Shown piece by piece: positions 1 through 5,555 of a stretch of DNA of 14,065 nucleotides. The position numbers were made by a program, and so were the translations under genes. The notes beneath the pieces were generated by a model. That model was not told where the DNA came from and did no database searches. It saw only the letters and a program-made list of their open reading frames with translations. The stretch is from assembly GCA_947383875.1 (NCBI GenBank), contig CANDEX010000039.1, positions 1 to 14,065 of the forward strand, given 5' to 3'. This DNA comes from an uncultured Azospirillum sp. GTDB taxonomy: Bacteria > Pseudomonadota > Alphaproteobacteria > RF32 > CAG-239. Positions within the stretch are counted from its first letter, which is position 1; every line of letters starts with the position of its first letter.

Positions 1-22
1 AGCCCCTTGATAGAGGGGTTTT
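1..22 (+). terminator. Intrinsic terminator of a gene left of the window
   Basis: CCCCT (3-7) pairs with AGGGG (14-18) around a 6-nt loop and is followed directly by TTTT (19-22). This is a short GC-rich hairpin with a U-tract, read rightwards, so it should end a plus-strand transcript whose gene lies outside the window. The left edge may cut off extra stem bases. Confidence 0.6.
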
Positions 23-79
23 GTTGTATGGAGGTAAAAAAATAGGGAATAGCTTTACTTTTGTTAGAGGCTCTTTCAT

Positions 80-110
80 AAAAAAATCCTGAACATTATG
101 TTTAGGATTT
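80..110 (-). terminator. Intrinsic terminator of the minus-strand TPR/MraY-like operon
   Basis: Positions 84-94 pair with 100-110 over 11 bp with one G-U pair and an ATTAT loop. On the minus strand the stem is followed by seven consecutive T (complement of the A-run at 80-86). The T-run is only on that side, so the element works leftwards. It lies about 76 nt after the TPR gene stop codon. The 23-186 stretch otherwise shows no gene. Confidence 0.8.
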
Positions 111-186
111 GGGCTATGACAGTTTCCTGATTTTTGCCTCTTAAGCTTGTCCTGATTGATACTTTTGGGGATTGATGTTTTAAATG

Positions 187-1545
187 TTATAGCATATTCA
201 GTGCTTGAGTTGTGCGAGCGATATCGATTTTGGTATTTTTGATTTTATCTTCGTTTCCGGCATTTTCAAAAATATACAGCGCATCGTGATAGCATTCCAA
301 TGCTTCTTCAAGCCGAGAACGTTCAGAATTGTTTTTACCGATACGGTAGTAGATTTCGCCAATATTCTCTTGGGTTTGAGCCCAAGTCAGAGGGTCACGA
401 CGTTCTGTGATGACTTTTTGTTGGTTGCGGTAGCAGGTGACAGCTAATTCAGAAATATCTTCACTTTTGGTCAGGCTGCCAAGCAGTCCGAGCATTTGCC
501 CTAATTCTCCTTGGATGACGGCCCAAAAATCCGGAAACAGGGCATAGGTATAAATTTTTTCTGCTTCGCGCATTTGGAAGACGGCATCACGCAATGCCTG
601 TATATCTTCTTTTTGTCGCCAATAGCTAAAGAACAGATGTGACAGGCGGTAAGATATATAACCGTAATCGTAGGGGTAAGTGTATTTTCCAAGATAGCGT
701 TGAGCCTGACGGTAGTATTCAATCGCTCCTTTGAAGTAGGCCGCCGGCCGGGTTTCCATGTGCCGGGTGGCGCAGTCATAAAGTTGTCCCAGATGATAGT
801 AAATACAACCCAAATGCAGCGGAGAGGTTATCAAATCTTGATGTTTAATTGCGGCTTCAAATAAGTTTCTGGTGATTTTGAAGTCTTTTTCATCGTGATT
901 GTCATATGCATAATTCAGGTAAATGATGCCTAAAAAGTTCATAATGTAGGGCATATACTCGACGGAGACGGCTTTTGCAGAATTGTCTTTTGACAGTTGG
1001 TCGATAATTTTTTTCAGCAAGTATCTTTTTTGGATTTTAGCAGTTGCATCAGATTTGTTCAGTGAGCTGATGACCGCGCCATATATCAGATTAAGAATTG
1101 CCGGAGGAAATTGTTGTGGTTGTTCAAAAAAAACGGCCGGAAAATACAGGCTGTCCAGCAGGGTTATGTAAGCATTATTTTCTTTTTCGTATTGTTGCTG
1201 GGTTTGAAAGTTAAGACGGATGCGGTCATTTTCTCTGTATCCCCAGATAATGACGTCGGCTTGTGTCCGATCAATGATTGTTTGCCCTCTGTCTATTAAA
1301 TCGAAAAGGCTGCGGCTTTCTAAATTTAGAAAACTTTTAGAAAAATTTTCATCAAAGAATGACAAAGAGAGCCCCTCGCGTGAGCTTAATAGGCGCGCCA
1401 GGTTTTCACCGCAGTTGCTTTCTACATTATCCAAAAAGTCAATGACAACGACTTTAAAACGAGCTGCAGAATAAACAGCCTGCATTTCGGCTTGAGATGC
1501 GGTGGCGGGAGCAACTAGTTTTTTCAGGCGGTCGAGAATAGTCAT
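187..1545 (-). CDS. Cytosolic TPR-repeat protein with a TolB/CsgG-like N-terminal region
   Basis: A 452-aa protein whose specific function I do not recognise. No signal peptide or membrane segment is visible, so it is probably cytoplasmic. Residues about 30-115 alternate beta and alpha (KVVVIDFLDN, then ADVIIWGYRENDRIRLNFQ); the pattern resembles the nucleotide-free alpha/beta domain at the N-terminus of TolB/CsgG-type proteins, which is inference only. Residues about 195-450 are helical TPR-like repeats with typical spacing, for example LGCIYYHLGQLYD, AIEYYRQAQRYLG, TQENIGEIYYRIG and ALECYHDALYIFENAG. Such repeats usually bind partner proteins. The gene starts 5 bp after the stop of the MraY-like gene, so the two are almost certainly co-transcribed, and terminator 80-110 follows. 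An ATG start is used. The TPR assignment is firm; the role is unknown. Confidence 0.85.
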   Translation of the reverse strand: MTILDRLKKLVAPATASQAEMQAVYSAARFKVVVIDFLDNVESNCGENLARLLSSREGLSLSFFDENFSKSFLNLESRSLFDLIDRGQTIIDRTQADVIIWGYRENDRIRLNFQTQQQYEKENNAYITLLDSLYFPAVFFEQPQQFPPAILNLIYGAVISSLNKSDATAKIQKRYLLKKIIDQLSKDNSAKAVSVEYMPYIMNFLGIIYLNYAYDNHDEKDFKITRNLFEAAIKHQDLITSPLHLGCIYYHLGQLYDCATRHMETRPAAYFKGAIEYYRQAQRYLGKYTYPYDYGYISYRLSHLFFSYWRQKEDIQALRDAVFQMREAEKIYTYALFPDFWAVIQGELGQMLGLLGSLTKSEDISELAVTCYRNQQKVITERRDPLTWAQTQENIGEIYYRIGKNNSERSRLEEALECYHDALYIFENAGNEDKIKNTKIDIARTTQALNML

Positions 1546-1550
1546 TCAGG

Positions 1551-2618
1551 TTAGTCGTCCTTATTCATCTTCTTTTTAAAATTTTCGACGTTGTCGTGTA
1601 TGTCTTTCATCAAATCTTGATTAAGTTCTTTAAAACTGCGTATGGGTTCTTGCCAGTTGCGAAGATGCGCGATGAACCATAGGGTCAGAATGATGCCTAA
1701 ACTTGGTATAGAATAATTATTGGGGGCATAAATTTGAAAACCTGCAAAAATAACCAGCATCGCATCAAGCTTGAAGATGTTTTCACAGATATTGGCCGGA
1801 GAAAGTCCGGAGATGTTGACCTGATAATAGACGGTGTTGTTTTCCATTATTTGGTGTTGCTGTTTGCGAGAGAATTTAAGAATGGCAGCCCAAATGATTT
1901 CAGTCAGATAGTAAAGGCTGAGAATTAAGCAGCAGGTTGCGGCCCCTTCTTCCGCGGTTAGAATGAACAGCCAGCCGATTAAAAATCCTAAAGCCTGACA
2001 CCCGGCTGAGGTTAGTGACAGTTCGGCCGGATACCAGTTGTAAATAGCCAAAGCCGCAGTTACTGCCAGTAAAATGCCGGCGCAGCTTCCGGTTAATATC
2101 GGTAAGGCTCCCAAAAACGCCAGAAGCCCTAATCCGGCTAGAGAAACGACAGATTGTGTGGCTGTCAAACCGTCAATTCCATTGAGATATTTATAAGCCC
2201 AGGCGAATGTTGTCCAAATCAGGACAAGAGCCAAGCGGTCAGCCCAGAGGGGAATGTTGTTGTCAAAAAGTACGTATTCTGAGGGAAGAAATTCTGCCCC
2301 GATTAATGATGCGGCAAAGAGAAAAATCCAGTTGAATTTAGCAGCTCGCGGCCAGAGAGACAGTAAATAAACAATAAGTGTTGAACTGAAAACAACAGTC
2401 ATGTTCAGGTATGACCATTCAAACAGCTGATCGTGATAGTCAGGCAGAAAAAAATACAGAACCGTGAAGCCGGCATATGACGTTATCAGCAGCGGCAGAA
2501 AAACATCTTTTGCCACAGGTGAGGATGATAATTTGCGGGTGATGACGGAGAACCAGACATATGCGATTAAAAAGCAGCCCAATATTGTGCCGGCAATGAT
2601 GAAGAATGAACTGTCCAT
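1551..2618 (-). CDS. MraY/WecA-like (glycosyltransferase family 4) membrane protein, probably catalytically inactive
   Basis: A 355-aa polytopic membrane protein with about 10-11 hydrophobic segments and a charged cytosolic tail (about 318-355, KKKMNKDD end). Family resemblance is to polyprenyl-phosphate N-acetylhexosamine-1-phosphate transferases. The region 142-156 (YKYLNGIDGLTATQS) matches the NxxDGIDGL motif, 193-217 (YNWYPAELSLTSAG...LGFLIGW) matches the NWxPAxxFMGDxGS...LGFxxG block, and 263-278 (YYQVNISGLSP) aligns with the HxxHxxxxxxGLS segment. Key residues are changed. The Asp-Asp pair after TM3 is absent (LSLWPRAAKFN, 86-96), the first Asp of DGID is Asn, the GD of the MGDxGS motif is TS, and the His residues are missing. 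An SD (AAAGGGAA) precedes the ATG. It has its own candidate promoter at 2652-2680 and is coupled to the TPR gene. A scaffold, lipid-binding or regulatory role is possible but not shown. Confidence 0.75.
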   Translation of the reverse strand: MDSSFFIIAGTILGCFLIAYVWFSVITRKLSSSPVAKDVFLPLLITSYAGFTVLYFFLPDYHDQLFEWSYLNMTVVFSSTLIVYLLSLWPRAAKFNWIFLFAASLIGAEFLPSEYVLFDNNIPLWADRLALVLIWTTFAWAYKYLNGIDGLTATQSVVSLAGLGLLAFLGALPILTGSCAGILLAVTAALAIYNWYPAELSLTSAGCQALGFLIGWLFILTAEEGAATCCLILSLYYLTEIIWAAILKFSRKQQHQIMENNTVYYQVNISGLSPANICENIFKLDAMLVIFAGFQIYAPNNYSIPSLGIILTLWFIAHLRNWQEPIRSFKELNQDLMKDIHDNVENFKKKMNKDD

Positions 2619-2651
2619 GGTATTCCCTTTATCTTAATTGCTTTTATTATT

Positions 2652-2680
2652 CTTATAATCCGTTTAATCCATTTCTTCAA
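2652..2680 (-). promoter_or_regulatory. Candidate sigma-70 promoter for the MraY-like/TPR gene pair
   Basis: Read on the minus strand: TTGAAG (2675-2680), a 17-bp spacer, then TATAAG (2652-2657). Predicted transcription would start near 2645, leaving a short leader with the SD AAAGGGAA before the ATG at 2618. The box lies in the only sizeable gap (94 bp) of the minus-strand cluster. Confidence 0.45.
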
Positions 2681-2696
2681 CCTAGAAGTTAGGTTG
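2678..2696. promoter_or_regulatory. Inverted repeat overlapping the -35 box (possible operator)
   Basis: CAACCTA (2678-2684) and TAGGTTG (2690-2696) form a perfect 7-bp dyad around a 5-nt centre. Neither strand has a T-run after it, so it is not a good intrinsic terminator. Its left arm shares three bases with the TTGAAG -35 box, which would suit a repressor or activator site. A structured 3' end for the PanE-like transcript is the alternative. Confidence 0.35.
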
Positions 2697-2712
2697 TTCA
2701 TGACTGGCAGGA

Positions 2713-3687
2713 TTATTTTTGATTGATGATTTGCTCGCAGAGTTTTTTGAGAAGCTTATTGGTCGCCGGGAGAGGGCTTTTACTGAGGATGGAAGCCTCG
2801 CGGATGACGGAGCTTATGAAGTCATAGTCTCCTGTTTGGTGCAGTCTTATTTGTTCAGCCAAAGGAAAAACATAATTAGAAGGAATGTTGAATATTTGTT
2901 TGAGCAAATCTTCCGGCTGTAAGGCTGGTATCGAATCCGGAATCAGGGTTACAATTTCTTGCAACAGAGTTTGTAATTCTTCGCGCAGGGTTTTGTTTTT
3001 GGTAATGTCAAAAATGGTTTTTCCTGTGGCAGATGTCAGCAGGGAGCAGGGTGCGTAAAGGCAGAAGTAATTCCAGAAGGACTGTAACGGCAAACTGCTG
3101 TTGTGCAAACTTATACGGGTGCCGTCAAGCAGAGCAGACAGCACTTGATATGCTTCCGAAGATGATTCTGTACATAGTGTAATTTCCGGATTTCGCCCGT
3201 AGGCAGTGATTTGTTGGCTGCGATAGTTTAGCCAGCCGTCAAAATAAGCGGATATGACAGATATTCCCAAAATATCTGAAATAAAGGTATGGTCTTTAAC
3301 ACGAGTAAATGAGATAACCGGGCAGGTTTTTATTTTGTTTTTTGATAAGCTGGTCAGCATAGCTTTAATCTTGGACGATTGAGCCGCAATAATTAAGGCT
3401 TTAGGTTCTTCTTTCAACCAGAGGGCGGTTTCTAATTTGTAGTGGAGTTTCTGCAGCTGATAATCTTCTTTGACTGTTATGCCGTTGGTAGACAGACTGG
3501 TGTTTTCTGTTTGTCCGGCCATGACAACGACCCTATGGCCTCCGGCAGTCAGTTTAACAGCCAGAAAATAAGCAAGGGCTGTGTCTCCGAGGATATAGAC
3601 AGGATGGCTCTCTACGGGGGTGGAGGATGGAAGTTCCGTTGTCTCGGTGTCTTTTTCGGTTGAAAGTGTTATTTTGCGAAACAGCAT
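2713..3687 (-). CDS. Ketopantoate reductase (PanE/ApbA)-like protein with degenerate active site
   Basis: A 324-aa protein whose domain order matches 2-dehydropantoate 2-reductases. It has a Rossmann unit at 30-58 (VYILGDTALAYFLAVKLTAGGHRVVVMAG), a second strand region at 97-115 (ALIIAAQSSKIKAML) and a helical C-terminal half (from about 200) shaped like the ApbA_C domain. The nucleotide-binding GxGxxG is weakened to GDTALA. The usual NGxG segment is SFTRVKD. The Lys and Asn of the C-terminal KxxxN helix are missing (FWNYFCLYAPCSLLTSATG). The SSMxxD and TEID-like positions read NYVFPL and GDYD. The true PanE reaction (NADPH-dependent ketopantoate reduction) is therefore doubtful. A low-complexity hydrophilic lead (about 10-28) precedes the fold. 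Its ATG abuts the rsmB stop with no gap, implying translational coupling. The family match is by pattern only; a divergent dehydrogenase with another substrate is possible. Confidence 0.6.
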   Translation of the reverse strand: MLFRKITLSTEKDTETTELPSSTPVESHPVYILGDTALAYFLAVKLTAGGHRVVVMAGQTENTSLSTNGITVKEDYQLQKLHYKLETALWLKEEPKALIIAAQSSKIKAMLTSLSKNKIKTCPVISFTRVKDHTFISDILGISVISAYFDGWLNYRSQQITAYGRNPEITLCTESSSEAYQVLSALLDGTRISLHNSSLPLQSFWNYFCLYAPCSLLTSATGKTIFDITKNKTLREELQTLLQEIVTLIPDSIPALQPEDLLKQIFNIPSNYVFPLAEQIRLHQTGDYDFISSVIREASILSKSPLPATNKLLKKLCEQIINQK

Positions 3688-4953
3688 TTAGGCTACCTTT
3701 GTCAGTTTGGCAATGAAGAAAGCATCGCATCCGCCGTATTCGGCTAAATGCGTCGGCAGAGTCCGGATAAAGCCTTCCGGAGTGATAATTTCGGGGAAGC
3801 GTGATGATGAAAGGGGCGTCAGTTCGAAACCCTTTTGCTTCGCCAAGAAATTTTTGATTTGTTCTTCGCCTTCGGCTTTAGCAATTGAGCAGGTGCAGTA
3901 AATTAATTCGCCTCCCGTTTTTAAGGCTTTTCCTGTCAGGGAGAGCAGTTGTTTTTGTATTTCAGCCTGGCGGATGACATCTTGAGCGTTTTTGATGTGT
4001 ACTAATTCCGGATGTCGACGGAAAACACCGGTGCCGGAGCAAGGAGCGTCAAGCAGAATGATGTCAAAAGGCTGTTCGTCGAAATTTTGCAGATAAGTCA
4101 GGGCATCGGCACAGATAATCTTTTCCGGTTGAAGATTAAGGCGTGTCATGTTTTCTCGCAAAGTATTTAGGCGTTGCTGCGAATTATCCAGAGAAGTGAC
4201 AACAGCACCCTCATTTAACAGTTGAGCCGTTTTTCCTCCGGGAGCGGCGCATAAATCGAGTACGCGTTTACCTGAGAGGTTTTGTAAACTGCTGACGGCT
4301 AATGATGCAGCATAGTCTTGTATCCACCATGCGCCGGTTTCATAGCCTTCCAGGCGGCGGATATTCCCGCTTTCGGGTAAGATTATTGTCTTGCCGTCCA
4401 GCGTTTTCCCGCCGAGTTTTTCAGCCCAAATTTCAGGATGTGATTTTACCGTGATGGCCAGCGGCGGTTCAGAAAGGCTTATTTGCTGTATTTTGCGAAT
4501 CACGCTTGCCGGATAATCCTTATTCAACAGTTCAAAAAACGGAGCACCGAAAAATTCGCCTTTGTCACGAGATTTTAAAACGTCTTTTTCCGCTGCGATT
4601 TTGCGTAATACGGCATTTACGAATCCTGCCATATATTTATCGCCATGTTTTTTTACCAGATTGACGTAAGAGTTGATGACGGCATAGTCCGGTGTGTTCA
4701 TAAACAGCAATTCACAAGTACCGGCAATCAGTGAAAATTCTGTAAAAGCGGCTTTGGCGGGGAGTTTTTTGTTGACAAATTGGCGTAAAACCCGGCGGAT
4801 GAATTCGTAGCGACGTGTGGCAGTCATCACCAGCATTTTTATAAAGCCCCGGTCAGCATCGGAAGCTTGTTTCATTGGTTCGAAATCCAGAAAACTTCTT
4901 TGGCGAAAAGTCTGGGTGAGAATTTGAACTGCTGTTTCACGGTTATCGGACAT
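3688..4953 (-). CDS. rsmB: 16S rRNA (cytosine(967)-C(5))-methyltransferase RsmB (Sun/Fmu)
   Basis: A 421-aa enzyme that by family membership uses S-adenosylmethionine to methylate C5 of cytosine 967 in 16S rRNA, in the cytoplasm. The N-terminal third (about 1-135) is the NusB-like helical RNA-binding domain (FINAVLRK-type element reads FVNAVLRKIAA). The catalytic domain follows with motif I VLDLCAAPGGKT at 231-242, motif IV LDAPCSGTGVFRRHPE from 301 (Cys305) and motif VI YCTCS at 352-356 (Cys355, the expected nucleophile). Length is normal for the family. The ATG has an upstream AGGAAAAG ribosome site. It is the first gene of a minus-strand run and its TAA abuts the ATG of the PanE-like gene. 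RsmF-type paralogues were considered, but the NusB domain favours RsmB. Confidence 0.93.
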   Translation of the reverse strand: MSDNRETAVQILTQTFRQRSFLDFEPMKQASDADRGFIKMLVMTATRRYEFIRRVLRQFVNKKLPAKAAFTEFSLIAGTCELLFMNTPDYAVINSYVNLVKKHGDKYMAGFVNAVLRKIAAEKDVLKSRDKGEFFGAPFFELLNKDYPASVIRKIQQISLSEPPLAITVKSHPEIWAEKLGGKTLDGKTIILPESGNIRRLEGYETGAWWIQDYAASLAVSSLQNLSGKRVLDLCAAPGGKTAQLLNEGAVVTSLDNSQQRLNTLRENMTRLNLQPEKIICADALTYLQNFDEQPFDIILLDAPCSGTGVFRRHPELVHIKNAQDVIRQAEIQKQLLSLTGKALKTGGELIYCTCSIAKAEGEEQIKNFLAKQKGFELTPLSSSRFPEIITPEGFIRTLPTHLAEYGGCDAFFIAKLTKVA

Positions 4954-4983
4954 GATTCTTTTCCTGATTGATGACGAAAACGT

Positions 4984-5011
4984 ATTTTACGCGATATTTG
5001 GCGAATTACAA
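4984..5011 (-). promoter_or_regulatory. Candidate promoter for rsmB
   Basis: On the minus strand: TTGTAA (5006-5011), 16-bp spacer, TAAAAT (4984-4989). This would give a leader of about 25 nt before the rsmB ATG at 4953. It lies in the 140-bp divergent gap between rsmB and the DUF3576 gene. Confidence 0.4.
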
Positions 5012-5033
5012 GTGAGAAAATGCGTTATGACTC

Positions 5034-5060
5034 TTGTCAAGTCTGGAAAAATCATATAAC
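5034..5060 (+). promoter_or_regulatory. Weak candidate promoter for the DUF3576-leuS-lptE-holA run
   Basis: TTGTCA (5034-5039) is followed after 15 bp by TATAAC (5055-5060). The spacer is shorter than ideal, so the call is tentative. The TTGTCAA sequence also reads TTGACA on the opposite strand, but no matching -10 box lies at the right distance there. Confidence 0.28.
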
Positions 5061-5093
5061 TTTTTATCACTTTTGATTAATAAGGAAAATAAA

Positions 5094-5549
5094 ATGAATA
5101 AACGACTTGCGAGTTTATTGGCTGCGGTTTTGTTTCTGCAGGGATGTTCATGGATGTCTGTTTTGAATCCTTGGGCGGATGAAGAGACGCCGAAAGAACA
5201 GGCTGAGGTTATCGTACCGCGCGGTGTCAATCGTTATCTTTGGCAGGCTGCTTCGGAAAAAATGTCTAAGATGCCTTTACAGCGGACTGATTTACAAAAA
5301 GGATTGATTGTCAGTGATTGGATGGTTGTTAATGGCGTGCCGAATGAAAAGTTTCAGATTACCGTGCGAATTACCTGTGCAGAATTGCGGGCAGACGGTT
5401 TGAAGGTTACTGTTTCTAAGATGAATCGCTTGGGCGGTAAATGGGTGGAAACACAGCCAGACAGACGTTTGTCCGGTGAAATCGAAAAAATAATCTTAAA
5501 TCAAGCAAGTGTATTGTACCGCAGTGCTGTTGCGGCAGGAGAGGAATAA
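5094..5549 (+). CDS. DUF3576 family outer-membrane-type lipoprotein
   Basis: A 151-aa lipoprotein of unknown function. The N-terminus is a lipoprotein signal (MNKRLASLLAAVLFLQGC) with lipobox LQGC, so the mature protein should start at Cys18 and be lipid-anchored in the envelope. The body matches the DUF3576 pattern known from alphaproteobacteria just upstream of leuS: PRGVNRYLWQAASEKMSKMPLQ, then SDWMVVNGVPNEKFQITVRI, then LRADGLKVTVSKM and a terminal ILNQASVLYRSA helix. The ATG at 5094 is preferred over an upstream in-frame TTG at 5034, because it begins the signal peptide and has AAGGA 8 nt upstream. The stop lies 6 nt before leuS, and the leuS ribosome site sits inside its last codons. 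Family assignment is by pattern recognition; biochemical role unknown. Confidence 0.85.
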   Translation: MNKRLASLLAAVLFLQGCSWMSVLNPWADEETPKEQAEVIVPRGVNRYLWQAASEKMSKMPLQRTDLQKGLIVSDWMVVNGVPNEKFQITVRITCAELRADGLKVTVSKMNRLGGKWVETQPDRRLSGEIEKIILNQASVLYRSAVAAGEE

Positions 5550-5555
5550 TTTAGA

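Noticed and set aside
5035..5040. Consensus TTGACA on the minus strand as an rsmB promoter
   Set aside because: No acceptable -10 box lies 16-18 bp downstream; TTGTAA/TAAAAT at 4984-5011 is a better pair.
5034..5093. Upstream TTG start for the DUF3576 lipoprotein
   Set aside because: It would put 20 residues before a textbook lipoprotein signal peptide; ATG at 5094 has a good AAGGA.
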